Assembly (NCBI GenBank): GCA_013397695.1
Contig: VYZI01000002.1
Coordinates: 5,233,422 to 5,297,421, forward strand
DNA: 64,000 nt
From: Centropus unirufus
Taxonomy: Eukaryota > Chordata > Aves > Cuculiformes > Centropidae
Reading direction: 5' to 3'
Within the stretch, counting starts at the first letter, position 1. Every line of letters begins with the position of its first letter. Of the stretch, positions 51,531-64,000 are shown in pieces. The notes beneath the pieces are model-generated. The model saw only the letters and a list, made by a program, of their open reading frames with translations. It searched no databases and had not been told where the DNA came from. Position numbers and translations under genes: made by a program.

Positions 51531-54500
51531 CAATGCTTATAATGATGCACTGTTCTTTTGTTCTCAAACCAGTGGTGTGTTCTCCAAAGATGTGCTAGAA
51601 ATCTTTTATACAGAATCAGGAATTGGGGAAAAAAGAAGGCCAGAAAGGCATGTTTTTCTATCTTGACTAAATTAAGAGTAAACGAGGTACTTGCTATTAC
51701 ACTTACGTGGACTAACACTTTATTTTTGTTGGGTTTTTTTGGAAGTGACTGTCATCTATGTTTATAACCATGAAATACGCTGAAGTTAGATTTCATGTTC
51801 ACGTTCCCTTCCCAGTCAGTCAAACTTCATGAACATCTGCTACTTGGTGAAGGCTTGTACTTTAGCCTTTGTTCAAGGTTAAAGAAGGAAGCAGAGCTTG
51901 ATAATCCATCTCAGTCAATAATAAATCAGGGGGGTTGCACACAAATGTTTTCTACATTGGGAAATAGTTATTTCAGGTTTTGGGGTCTTGGTTTTTCAAC
52001 TACCTTACCCTTCTGCTCAATCATTTACACTTGTACAAAGAGGATTACATTTTACAATGTAAAAGATATGAAATTCCTTTGTGTAACACTGAGTAAATGC
52101 TTAAAATTTTAAGGAAATCCAGGTTTAGCTTTATACCTAGTAAAGGAAAGTATTGCCCAACTGACACTTGAAGAATTATGCCCTTTGGCAGTGACTAGTT
52201 ATTTAAGGTGACGTATCTTGAAAAGTGAAAATAGCTACTCAACCATTGAAATAAAATCACTGTTTAGCCCACACAGGCCATAACCCTGATTCTCGTACAT
52301 CGACTATCAACGTGTTTGATGTCAGAACACTTATAACAGTTAACTTTCTGCATTCAACTGCTTCTGTAAGACCCGTTCTGTACGCTGGTTTGCTCAGGAG
52401 GTAGATGTGCAATTGTCATTATATGCTGATTTATAATGAAGTGTTAGATGGGAAGGTATTAAACATTAGCAATCCTTATGAGCAAATGTGACATAATTCA
52501 ATGCAATCTGTGTAAGATATTCACATCATTTCTAAGTATTAAAAAAATTAATATTAAGGTGAGGTCCTGTTTGTTCTGTGTGCCTAAGGAGCACATGGGA
52601 AGCGTTGATACTGTATGGAACATCTATGAAAAAGGCTTTTGCTATTTTCTTAGACAATGGGAAAAATGTATCTCAGTGATACCAGTCTATCCTGGAAACC
52701 TAACCACGAAGCTAGAATATGCACTGAAGAATATCTTGTTTGTTATTAATGTTGGTGAGGTTTTTACTGAGTTTTGAAAGCTGGCGCTTTAGGTGATTGC
52801 TTCCCGCTTTAAAAGCTGCAGTATTATTTCTTACCCTCAATATGTGAGATAAAAATAACATTTTGATGATCTAAAGGACAGGTGTTGCAGCACCTAATTT
52901 TTAGGTGTCCCCTTAGGAATGTATTTCAGAGCCTTGGTTTAGATACATAAGCTCTAAATGATGTTCCTGGGGACTCTTACGTACCCATTAGTGCAGTCTA
53001 GTGCAATCACTTATGCTGTTCAGAGCCACTCCAAGTCGGAGTCTCTGAACGGCAGCTCCTTACAGCTTGAGAACAGAAACACTGGGAACACCTGGGAAGC
53101 TCTGGCTGCTCAGGGATCTGCACAACCTTTCTTAGTAGAAATTGAGGAGCTTTCTGCAATTGCGTGATCATGAGAATTACCTTAAACACTTGCTGTTAAA
53201 ATTGTAGACTTGTTTCCTCTCTGCTTAAGTGGATTCAAGCTAACATTTGTCTGTATCCTGAAAATGATGCCTTGGAGGGAAGGATAGGGAAGAGGAGCAT
53301 CAGTATTTAAGAGATTCACAATTCCCCCTTACTTTCTCAATAAGTTGTAGTTGATCTGAGGAGGAGCAGACCTTCATGAAAGAAAAGCGCCGTTTTTAAG
53401 GATCCTGGGCCCACCTATGTGTACTCTAATACTTAACACTAGAGCATGACCATTACTGGATTTTAGTTGGCTTGATTTTCATGAACTGGTATCTCTGGTT
53501 CCCAGTAAGGTTCTGACATGAGCCAGGCTGAAATTCCTCAACCCTTTTAAGACTAAGCATTTTCTGATAAAACTTATTTTTAGCTAGTCTTTTCTTCCTC
53601 TTAAGTGATATATCTTTTCCAGCTCACTTGAAGTGTACTTATTGAACTGTGCCTAATATTAATGTTTCCAGTTTTCATTATTTAAATTAATGAACCAAAG
53701 GAGAGCTTATTTGTGTTTAATAAATTATATATCTGTTTCAGCTCAAGCTGTGGAAAAAAAGACATTTTTAATGGATTTTCTCTCAAAATTAAAAAAAAAG
53801 AATATTTCAGAATGGATTTACCTGGATACATCTTTAATTGTCAGTTTCGAGAAAACCTTTTTGTGGCCAAGTAATCATTCTAAAGTCCAGTTTGTAGTAT
53901 TTTCTGCATTATAGGGTTCCCCCCTTTTATATTTTCATGTGTTGATTTTTTTAATGGCTTTTGAAACATAATCCAGCATTTGATTAGTTTGGCAAGGGGA
54001 ATCCTTCTAATAGATACTATAGCTGGCTTTGCTTCTAAAACAAAGGCTTAGTTCAAACATCTGTTAGGGTTCCTATACAGGAATGGCAGGGTGAGTTTCC
54101 ATAGTCTGTTAGGCATGTCCAACTTAAAAGGTCATAATAATAATCTATTTCAGCCTTAAAATCTATACAGATAAGATTTCTCTAGAAATCTTAATAGTTT
54201 AGGCACCCAAATCCAATAGAATAAATGGGGAATTAGGCACCTACCTCCTTTAGTCTAGACTCTTGGGAAATTTTTGGTTTAATTGTTTATGGATTTCTTT
54301 AAATGACAAGTATTAAAGAAAAAGGCTTTAATAATTCTCTGTCACCATCTCATTACTTATATCAGGAATGTTGGTGAGGTAGTATTTTATCTTACTCTCC
54401 GTCATAGACTTTGTAGTTCTCCCTAAGTAAGCACAGCTTGCCCAGTAGTTTTCCCTACTATACAACATAATGTTTTGAACTTAGCTCTTCAGTTGAGTAA

Positions 54501-57500
54501 TTTAAATGTATAACAAAGATCAAATAAGTACATATTTTAAATACGTGTCTAAATAAAATAGAAATTATACAATTTCTATCTGTGATATTGCTTACATAAT
54601 GTACAAAGTTACTTTGTCTTGATGTTAAACATGCACAAAATGTTTTTGTCTCATATTTTTATCTGACCTAATTTAAGATGCAGAAAGGGTAGTATTAAGC
54701 CTTATTCAGGGATATAGAAGGATTTAACTATAAAGGAATATCTTTGTACTTACAGCACTCCTAATATTGGAAAGTTCCAGTGGTATTTGACTTTATTGGG
54801 CATCATTGTACTTGTTGCTTAATTGGTATTTTCTAGAATAAAAGTTTCTCTTGTAATTCTTGACTCATTTGAAAACTTAGAGTTTTTTAATAATTGAGAT
54901 ATCCCACTTTATACACTAAAAGATACAAAAAACCCAACGAAGTTCAGGAAGCAAGAAGTTTAATCCCTCCTTTTTTTTCTTGTTCTAAATCAATTTGCAT
55001 ATAATGTCTCGCCTTTCCCAAAAGGTTGAGTCCCCTGCAATTATTTGTCTAAACACGTGCACTAGTTTCATAGACATATGTATTGTATGCATATATGTAA
55101 ACCTTATGCACAGCTAAATCTCTTATTAAATATATGATGTGTATATTTATATAGACCAGGTGCTCTGCGAGCATGTGTGCTTTTAAAAGTGCAAAAATGC
55201 GCATGTTAATTTAATAAATACAGAAATATTTCTGATGGGATCTTAATATCTTCAGAAAGAATTATTTTCTTGCTTGTAATATACTCGAAGTTTGGTTCAG
55301 TGGAACTGTTTTCACAAGTAGTATCTGGCCTTTGATAGGAAGTTTATATATACATAAGTAATGTAGAGATTAAAGCACTGAAGGTTCATGAAGATAGGAT
55401 ATCTTTGCTCCAACATCAGTTTTTTTAGTAATGTTAAGACTTTGTACTCCTATTAAAACAACATACCTACAATATAACCACCACAGTCGCAAAGTCTGGA
55501 TAAAAATAGGAAGAAAACAACAAGATTTGCAAACTACACATTTTGATATTAATGATCCCATTTATTGCAGCAATTCCCACAGATTGTGTAAGAATGGGCT
55601 GCATTTTTCTAGATGCAAAGTAAAAAAAAAACCAGAAAAACCCTGCCCGAACTAGTTTGCACTCTAAATGGAAAAGATAGATAAATATCAGGGAAGGAGG
55701 TTTGCCATACAAGTAGAGTAAATAACGTGACAAGATCGAGTACAGTTATTTTCCCATTTTCTCTGGTTTTATTGTTTTGCTAAAGCAAGGAATACACAGA
55801 TAACTTCAGTACATCACTGTAATTGCCGTAGATAACTACTGCAGCAACTATCCTACTAAGTTGAATCTCATTGTGGTTTCTCTAGCATTTTAATAACACT
55901 TTTGTTTCTTCTTAAAACTACTGTTTATTTTTAAATGCACAAAGAAAAACAGTTTGGGTATTCCAGACCAAAATATATTTTTGCATATCAGTTCATCTCA
56001 ACTAAGAAAACACAAGACAGTAGCTGAGCTGCTTTGGTGAGCAGAAGGAAGCAGAAGTGGCAGCAGAGAAGAAAAATTACTAAGGCTAGTGCCAAAAGAT
56101 GCTTATTAATATACATTTGTATATTCTTCTTTGAGAGAGAACAGGGCAGTCATTGCTATGCATGTCAAGCAGTTTTATTTTCCCTGATTACTTTAGTTTT
56201 TTTGTGGAAGAGTTAAAAAAAAAAAAAGACATACGGGGGTTAGAGAAGGGCTTAGTGATGCTAATGCTATGTAGGAGTCACGGGCCGAGTCAGAGAAGAT
56301 TTTGAATATGCTGCAACACTGACATAGAACTGTCTTCTAAGTGCCTGAATTTGGAGGAAAACAAGTTCTGAAGTTCAACCTCTCTATCCCTCTGCAGCAA
56401 CAACTCTTCAGAGAACCAATCACATTGAAGAATAATGTGCACGGTTTTGGGGATTCTGTTTCAATGTGGGGGATCTGAATTTAGGTGTTACCATTTGGTT
56501 GAATACTGGGGTCTCTTTTGGAAAGTGGGCTTTTCTGTTTTGACTTACCTAGTAGGAAGATGGAAAAACTTTAAGCAAAATTCTGTTTTCATCAATAGTA
56601 ATTCTTTCACATGAAAGAAACCAAATTTGAAAGTGCATTCAATGCAAGTTGGATACGAATATGATAACTGTTGTGTAAAAACAACACTTCTAAGGCATAA
56701 AAAAAAGTTTTTCAGACTTTCTAGTAGGAAGAGATCAAAATAAAGATACTATAAAAATTGAAAAAAGCCTGTGCAAACAGCAGGTACCAAGATGTAAGTA
56801 TTTAACAACATGAGAACAGAACAGCAAATGACATTTATGAATCACTGAGTTTATTGAAGCTACATAGATTTCAGTATCCCAGAACCACAGTTGCTTTTTA
56901 GGAGAGATGTTTGTATGGAGCCCTAGTAAAATCAGAACAATAGTGCCAAGACACAGCAATCTTTGTTCATAAATGTTGCCATACCATTATGGGTTATAGT
57001 AAAATTCTCTATTTGTATATTTAACTACAGTGCTGTAATGATTAAAATAATCTTTCTCACATAAAGCCTGTGAAACAGGAACAGAAAATACTTTGTGGAA
57101 ACATAACTAAGAAATTACATGCGACTTAATAGTTTTTCTATTACTAATCTGTCTATTTTTAGTTTCCGAGCCTTCAGACAGAGAAGCAATCGGTATGGTC
57201 TTCCAGACTGTGGCTATAAGCATGATCTCTTTAAGAATCTTGCAAAACTCAAAAGTTAGGAAAATCTTAGATTTACTTGCAGTCCGTCAGAAATTGTTGC
57301 TCTGCCTTTGTGCAGTGTTTTTTGATACAATGCTGTTTCTTGTGACTTGTGCCCTGATTTTGTTTGCTGCTACAAGGAGTCTTTTGTTTCAAACAAAACC
57401 TTGCGGTTAATTTTCTGCTAGGTCCTTTCATGAAAAAGGAAGGTCAGGGCTTATAGCATTTGTATTGTCACTGCAAAGGACTGTACAAACTGTTCCATGG

Positions 57501-57925
57501 ACCAGGATGTTTCTGTGATTAATACTTGCCACATGCTTTTTAAAGTAATATTTTCCTTTTTACAATTTCAGCACCCTGTGCATTATTTATACACTTGTGT
57601 AAGATAGGAATAGCGTTTGTGAGAATCAATTACAAAGTTACCATAATTTATGCATTCATCACTCACTTGAATTTAAGACTTGAGTATAAAGACACACTGA
57701 AATATTTTAAAGTATGTTCCATACAGCTGGTGCTAATGTCAGTTTAGTAGTATAATGGTATTGTATTTAAGTGATACTTTAATGCATTCTTATCTACAGT
57801 TATGAGGAACAAGTACCAATGCAGAATTTTACTTACTGCTTACCCACATAGTTTCTTTGTATCTTAAATATTTTATTATGTGGGCATAATACAGTTATTT
57901 GACATTTTACAATTTGTCCTTTGTT

Positions 57926-57931
57926 TGCATG
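57926..57931 (+). promoter_or_regulatory. UGCAUG (RBFOX-type) site within the microexon 3' splice site
   Basis: TGCATG lies three bases before the microexon, between the T-rich tract and the AG, so the acceptor reads tttgcatgcag. The two overlapping TGC triplets also fit the UGC element found upstream of SRRM4-dependent neural microexons. Motifs are seen directly; factor binding is inferred from known splicing rules. Confidence 0.55.
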
Positions 57932-57934
57932 CAG

Positions 57935-57958
57935 CAAGGAGTTATGGGCGAAGACGAG
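57935..57958 (+). CDS. CPEB2: CPEB2 24-nt microexon (coding exon 5)
   Basis: Twenty-four bases, phase 1 at both ends, between tttgcatgcag and CGAG|gtaatt. It adds eight residues (596-603): ARSYGRRR, read across the junctions. CPEB4 has an equivalent 24-nt neural microexon with a very similar peptide. The donor lacks G at +5, fitting a regulated exon. Inclusion places RRRGRSS at the exon 5-6 junction, creating an Arg-x-x-Ser basophilic-kinase pattern. It lies outside any long open frame and is identified by splice signals, length, phase and family similarity. Confidence 0.92.
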
Positions 57959-60900
57959 GTAATTCACTTCTGTTTGTTACAGTACAATTAATTCTGATTG
58001 AGCTGTTACTGATCATTACACTTAATCCAGATTGTTGATTATAAATGTTTATCTGCATGTTGTCTTAGTTTGGGGAAGATGGAGGATGTGAGGGAAGGAA
58101 GGGTGCAGTCTGGAGTGTTACGATCATTAATCTCTTTAGAGTTTGATTTCCAAATCCTTTGATCAGTTAAGACACTGTAGTTCTAATCATAATTTAGTTC
58201 ATGCTGATGGCTACTGCTTGCAGTTGTTGCCTCCTTTAAAAGTATAGCTTCCTAGTTCTGCTAACTCATCTTCTTTTGCTTCCGTAGAAGAGGTAACATA
58301 TAGAGTAAAAACTAAAAGCCTTTAAACTTAGCAAGAAATCTCTTGGAAACAGACTTCCGTAGTATAACCCATTAGAGGCTCATTGACCTTGAAAAAGCTG
58401 TGCAAATCTACCTACACAATTGTGACCTGCAGTTCTTGCAAATACCACGTAAAGCATGTATTGAAAACACCGAGATCTTTGACAGCTTCCAGTATTCACA
58501 ACATACACATAAGTTAACATCTCTCTCTTGACTTCTGCATTCGTTCATAACTGATTTCGTGGTATCCTTGGCGTGGAGAATGATGGTGATCTAGATCAGT
58601 ATCTGTGTATGTAACAGTGCAGTTGTGTTTTGTCAATTCGTGGCATGTGCTGCTTAAATCTTTTCACTGTCATAAAACAAAAGGAACCAGGTGTTTGAAA
58701 GGACTTACCCTCTTAATTCCCAGTCACCAGAGAAATGTGAAAGTCTATCAAAATGCCTTTTTGCTCTCTTCATCTGAGAGGCACTCAGAGGAAGGAGAAG
58801 AAAGTATTAAGAGTCCTGTAGAGCACATGGCTCCAAAGGTGTCAATCCATTGTCCTCTATCCCATCCTAGCTCTTGGAGGAGCTGCTCTGGTTTTTGCCA
58901 ACATTTACCCCCATTAAAATAAAACTGGTCTCTCCCGTGTCACTTCAGAATATGTTCTGATGGTCTTGTGTACAGAGGAAAGAGCCATAGATTCATGTTG
59001 TTCTTGAATTGTAACATTGGTCTGTGGGTAAAGAAATAACTTTCTCTGAGGATTATTCTTTGGTTACTTTACCCCTTCCTTTATATGTATGTATATTGGA
59101 AATTGGAATTGTTAAAGTACTTCTAGAGAAACACAAAAACATCATTTTCATGGACCAAAGACACTTTCCTTAAGTATAAATTGTGTGGGGTTTTTTAAAA
59201 AAAGAACAAAATCAACCACCACCCATAAATGCTTTTGTGGCACTATTATAATGCTTAAGTTTGTTACAATTTACATGGTTTTGAGTCACTTAAGTTTATT
59301 TTTCTGTACTGAAGATAGAGTGCAGAGAGAGAAAATCTATGTATTTTTATTAGGATAGCCCAGCTAAACAGCTGATTTTAGATTTTAGGATATTAAGAAT
59401 AACTCTCATGCATTAGTGAAAATTCTTAAAACTTCCAGTTTTGCAGTTTCCTTCAAGATCCTCCAATCTTAATTTTATTTGTTCTTTTAGCTGCTTTTTC
59501 CTTTCTCTAATAAACAGCTCCATCGTTCACATCAGCAGTTCAGAAATGCATTGTTATCTCCTTCCTGATTTTACCACTTCTTTGTATACATCTTTAGGAT
59601 CCCATCATTCTTACTAGTCTTTAACTGAAACTCATATCCACATTACTCAGCTGCTGCAGTCTTCATAGCACGATCTGGTTCCTCTTGGGTATAAATAGAT
59701 GATTTACTGGCAGAATCTGCCTGGCTGCTTCTTCTAACTCTCTTAACTTTCTGGTTTTCCCTTGCTTCCTCACTTTCCTGCCCATTGAGCACCAGCTACA
59801 TGGTTCCACTTTTACAGGCCTCCTATTCTCCTGTTATCCAGCTGTTGAATGCATCCTTATGATAGCAAGCAAGGATGCCATCCCTTGATTCCCACTAATC
59901 ATACTAAGAAATGCATGCACCATCATTCTTGCTGGAAATGAGGAGCCTGCTACAGCTTTCTGCATTTGCTCTCCTCCTTGAGATGCCTGTTTAAGACATA
60001 AATGCAAAGTGCTATCATAAAGTTATTGTAGTTAGTCTTTGCTATTTACCACAGTCCTGTGGTCCTGCTTTTATTTTGTGTTCCTCATACTTTTATTATA
60101 CTTGGTTGTTTTCTGTCATCTTGTTTTCACTCAGTGTTTTTTATGTACTATATTTTTATTATCAATTTAGATACCAAATCAGGGCCATTAGCCATTGCCT
60201 CAACATGGAACATTAGTCGTGATATTGCTTTTCATTTTCCAGCCTTGTCTCTAAGCACTTGATTCTGAGGTCATCTTCTGAAACTGATTGGCTTTCATAC
60301 TCCTCTCACACCTAGCTGAGCAGCAGAATGTCTGCATTTGAGAGGGGATGAAGGTTAGGCTGCAGTAGGGCTCACAGCTGAAGTACTGCAGAGTCAGCTG
60401 TGGGGGACCTACTGCTCAAACATATGGAGATGCAGTGGGTGAATCTGGAATTAACTTCTCAAAAATGTTGAGCTGGTTTGGGTTATTTTTTTGGTGGTTT
60501 TCTTTTTTTTTTTTTTTTTTGCTTTCTCGGTTGTGGAAAGCAGTTGAATTAATAACTTTCTTAAAAATGAGCGAGAGAAATGGGAAAAATTGTGAAACTT
60601 TCTGCAGTTAAAAGACTGACTTCTAAATTTGAAATTGTCATTAATTTTTGTGCTACTAATCTAAAGCAGAGAAAGCTTGAATAACCTAAGATGCATATCC
60701 TGGCCTACTGAATCTTTTCATTTTGGAGTTTTCTGAAATTTTAAACTAGGAAATAGGGCAGAAAGAGTGGGTCAGACTTACAGTGTTTTCACTCACCCCT
60801 GACATCAGTACACTTATTCTGATCAGTTTGCACTTGCAAAGCCTTTGAACTTCTCAGATTTTACACTTGCTTTTCAGGGTATAATAGTTTTACTGTGGAG

Positions 60901-61534
60901 TGCTACATGCTAGGAACCACCAATAGCTTCTCTCCAAAGCTGTGGTACATTTGAGAGCAAGAAGGATAAATCAGCACTGTGACTCATTTTAAGTGTTACA
61001 TTTTGCACATTTGTTAAAATATTCTTTTGCTTCCTTAGAAATTAAATCTATTCTTATATTATCAGCATCAGAACCGTTTGAAGCTTCTTACTCTGTTCAT
61101 GTTCTTTGTTTCCTCTTTCAATTAAAGTAAGTTTTTTAGACATGCAGTAGTCACACAGGTGATGGAAGTTATAAATTTAACTTGAAGCTAAACTAAAGGC
61201 AGACTAATGAAACTCACACAGCCTTTAATATGATTTCCTCATAAATAAAAACCTTTTTCTTTAAAAAAAAATTACTACTTTCCTACTGGATGAGCAGAAT
61301 AACTACAATATGATGTAGGGTGAAGTATTATGCTTACAGTGCAATATTGAATTTCCACTTTGAAGTTTAATACATTTTTCTTTTTCTTTGAACTAATGTG
61401 TGCTTTTCTAATATCTTAGTATCTTCATTTTTATTTTCCAGATTCCTATTCCTCCAGTCCCTAAAATTATATGGATATGTATATGTACTACCACAAAATT
61501 ATTTTAACATGTATTATTATCTTTTCTTTTTAAG
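57959..61534 (+). other. CPEB2 intron 5
   Basis: A 3,576-bp intron with a T18 tract at 60,503-60,520. A UGCAUG element lies about 95 nt after the donor. No gene or recognisable transposon was seen. Confidence 0.85.
58054..58059 (+). promoter_or_regulatory. Downstream UGCAUG (RBFOX-type) site
   Basis: TGCATG about 95 nt downstream of the microexon donor. RBFOX proteins bound downstream of an exon usually promote inclusion, so the site could favour the microexon in neurons or muscle. A single hexamer can occur by chance every few kilobases. Confidence 0.45.
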
Positions 61535-61705
61535 GCCGTTCTTCCCTTTTCCCAATAGATGATGGTTTGCTGGATGATGGTCATAGTGATCAAGTTGGAG
61601 TCCTGAATTCACCTACCTGCTATTCAGCTCATCAGAATGGAGAACGAATTGAGCGGTTTTCTCGGAAAGTGTTTGTTGGAGGTCTTCCACCAGACATTGA
61701 TGAAG
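61535..61705 (+). CDS. CPEB2: CPEB2 coding exon 6: pre-RRM linker and start of RRM1
   Basis: A 171-nt exon (phase 1 at both ends) encoding residues 604-660, between ctttttaag and GAAG|gtgagc. It begins GRSSLFPIDDGLLDDGHSDQ, continues VGVLNSPTCYSAHQNGERIE and ends in RKVFVGGLPPDIDE. VFVGGL (649-654) is the RNP2 strand of RRM1. GLLDDGHSDQVGVLNSPTCY is characteristic of CPEB2. The serine in ERFSRK just before RRM1 is a likely basophilic-kinase site, by family comparison. Confidence 0.96.
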
Positions 61706-63269
61706 GTGAGCCACCTGAAAGCTAAGCAAACTAAGTGTGGAGAGAGGGAGAGAGATTTGGAAAAAGCTAAATGAAGTGGTAGAAGTACACCCCCCAGCAA
61801 AATACTGCCATTGTGTAAAAGGCTACAAGCTATGTATATTTTTGAGAGTCATGGGTATGTTGAGCTTAATGGTCATCCATCTCTTTTGGTTTCAATATTG
61901 CCTCTGATTCTGCACTTGCAGATTGTAGACCTTTATGCGTTGCCTGGAATTTGTGCTTCTGCTTACCTTACATCTTCCTTTGAAATGCACCATAGTCCTT
62001 CACAGTGTCCTCTATCTGTGCTTGCTTTATTCTCTATTCATAGAAAACTCGAATTAGTAATTGAATTTCAAATTCTATTTTACCATTACCTGAAGATCTC
62101 AGAAGTGGTTTAGAAAGGTTAATATTCCTGTTCATAACTGGAGAAACCAAGGCAAAGGAAGGTCAAGTAGCAGAGTATACTGATGCGTCGAACATAGAAT
62201 GCACCACAGAAGCTCAGATGGTTACGTGATGCAGTGGGAATTGCTTTGCACAATAGCGCCAATCTGAAATAGTTGTGCTGGTGTATATTAGGTTTCTCCT
62301 GTGCAGATTAATGTAAATTAGATTCTAGTGTTGTAATGTAAACAGAAGTCCCTTTACAAGGTTCACTGTAACCCTAGAGTAACTTGCAAATCAAATAAGC
62401 TGACTGTGGTTAATTAACCTTCAGACATAGAAGGACCATGTTTTGGTTTCATTTTGTAGTGATATCCTCTTGCAATGTACTAAGAGATTTATTTTATTGT
62501 ACTTCAGCTTTTTCTGATGCGCTTCAGCATCCAATTAAAATGTTCACTGTTGCCTTTAATACAAATGTGTAACAATATATGAAAATACATTCTTTATTCT
62601 CCTGCCTGCTTATATACCGATGGCAGGATGTGACTGAAAGACAGAATATTTGATCACCTATTATAAAGTTTAAGGTAATTTGATGTTTTCTTTTCCTCAT
62701 GACCAAGGTTCTTATAGTCAGTGACAGGAAGGAGTGATTGGGATAGGCATCACGAAGTTGTGCAGGCAGGCTGAGTAGATCTTGCAACAGGACTACTCAT
62801 TGCTATGTTGGAAGCACCTCTAAATAGAGAATTTCAAGTTTCTGTGCACATTATCTGCTGGAGATTGCTAGCATGCTAATTGCAGTTGTACTTAAACTAT
62901 GCGAGTCTCTACCTACAAAGCTCTGAACTCTACATAGCTAAACTAATTTATCTTGATTGCATTCAAACCAGATTCTGAATTTAAGTACCACACCAGTTTT
63001 CACCACTGCCTTTGGTTGCTCGTGTGCTTCTGAGATGCTCCTCTTAGGAAGCAATAAAAAACAGAAGCTTAAAGTCAGCAGAAATATACTGTGCAAATAT
63101 TAATGCTTTGGAAAATCTGTATTGAAGCTTTTTGTTCGTGACAGTGGAAATTTTGTTCCTTTTTTACTATGAAACGTCATCTTTCTGGAAACAAAGAACT
63201 GTACTCGAAAGTACTTTTTCATTGAGTTGTGTCATTTCTTCTAATAGCAACTATTATACCTGTTTTCAG
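61706..63269 (+). other. CPEB2 intron 6
   Basis: A 1,564-bp GT-AG intron ending tgttttcag. No repeats or other genes were recognised. A 100-codon open frame at 61,811-62,113 is considered chance. Confidence 0.85.
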
Positions 63270-63359
63270 ATGAAATTACTGCTAGCTTCAGACGATTTGG
63301 GCCTTTGGTAGTAGACTGGCCTCACAAAGCCGAAAGCAAGTCCTATTTTCCACCGAAAG
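63270..63359 (+). CDS. CPEB2: CPEB2 coding exon 7: RRM1, continued
   Basis: A 90-nt exon (phase 1 at both ends) encoding residues 661-690, DEITASFRRFGPLVVDWPHK then AESKSYFPPK, between tgttttcag and AAAG|gtaagt. This is the segment of RRM1 between RNP2 and RNP1 and is nearly invariant among CPEB2-4. RNP1, the rest of RRM1, RRM2 and the C-terminal zinc-binding domain must lie in exons to the right of the window. Confidence 0.97.
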
Positions 63360-64000
63360 GTAAGTCACTTCAAGGTTTTGACCTATCATCGAGTGCAGAT
63401 CTTACTCTGGGAAACTCTCATCTGTCTCCAAAGGGTCTTATTTACAATTGCTGGGAAGAGTTTCAGTGCAGGTTCAGACATTGCTCCTTTACAGACCAAC
63501 CTGAACACCTGAGAGTAGGGTTTTAATATTGGGCATGGTTCAGTGCTGGACTCCTGAAGGATCCTCCATATCCTGATTTCCCATATATCTGACCACCCTT
63601 ATATAATTATGTGTACTTAATCCTAAATTCTATATGTGCATTTCTATCTGGCTTCTAAAAGTGAAATTGGGTCAAATTTTTAAGACTGAATTTTAGATAA
63701 AATTTTTCATAGGAACTTACAGGTAAGATTCAGAAGGATGCATTTGGTCATCTGGTCAAGGTAATCAACATTATGGGCTTTTTTCAGTTTTGAGATGTGA
63801 ACTTCCTATAAAATCACAAAATATCTTTTTTGATAAATACTTATTTTTAACAATTTCTAGTATTACTGTTAGACTAAGTTGTTTATCACCTAGAAAATGT
63901 TGGAAAAGCTATTCTGTACATTAAGTAATTAAATTAGATAGCATATCTCCACACATACAATCTGGTATTGGTAGATATAAAATGGATGCTAAATTCTGAT
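63360..64000 (+). other. CPEB2 intron 7, 5' part
   Basis: Begins with the strong donor gtaagt and runs off the window edge. The frame of exon 7 stays open for about 165 nt into the intron by chance. No other feature was seen. Confidence 0.85.

Larger units (their letters stand above)
51323..57934 (+). other. CPEB2 intron 4
   Basis: A 6,612-bp AT-rich intron. It begins with the decayed tandem copy of exon 4. A slightly GC-richer patch lies at about 53,020-53,140 without recognisable coding content. No other repeat family or gene was recognised. Confidence 0.85.

Noticed and set aside
1..64000. CRISPR arrays, operons, phage or plasmid systems
   Set aside because: The sequence is eukaryotic, with spliced exons, LINE fragments and long non-coding stretches. 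No regularly spaced repeats or gene clusters were seen.

Overview
The window is vertebrate nuclear DNA, most likely from a bird. It has long AT-rich non-coding stretches, split exons with GT-AG introns, one CpG island and CR1 LINE fragments, including a CR1 3' end of the kind typical of avian genomes. It holds the 5' part of one recognisable gene on the + strand, CPEB2 (cytoplasmic polyadenylation element-binding protein 2), and about 26 kb of upstream sequence without a recognisable gene. No prokaryotic or viral system was seen.

Layout. 1-26,500: intergenic DNA with three CR1 remnants, at about 7,700-8,890 (+), 15,025-15,600 (+) and 26,137-26,300 (-). About 26,500-29,780: CpG island with the CPEB2 promoter (a perfect CRE at 27,282, three GC boxes, a CCAAT box, and further upstream an octamer and a TATA-like box), the 5' leader with a short uORF, and coding exon 1. 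29,250-64,000: six more coding exons (31,675-31,953; 42,483-42,573; 51,272-51,322; 57,935-57,958; 61,535-61,705; 63,270-63,359), separated by introns of 1.6-10.5 kb. The seven exons join in one frame and give 690 residues: a long Gln/Pro/Ser/His-rich disordered region, the conserved linker of the CPEB2-4 subfamily, and the first part of RRM1. The rest of RRM1, RRM2 and the C-terminal zinc-binding domain lie beyond the right edge.

Points of interest. (1) A 24-nt in-frame microexon has UGC motifs and an RBFOX-type UGCAUG inside its 3' splice site, and a second UGCAUG about 95 nt downstream of its donor. (2) A decayed tandem copy of exon 4 lies about 154 bp downstream of the real one, with a GC in place of the donor GT. 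(3) Two overlapping near-perfect inverted repeats in intron 2 form a roughly 90-bp-arm hairpin. (4) Two candidate start codons each resemble the N-terminus of a different CPEB paralogue.

All of this rests on reading the sequence and on remembered family features. No alignment or database search was run. Boundaries of repeats, the CpG island and the transcription start are approximate. Exon boundaries are firm because frame, splice signals and protein similarity agree.
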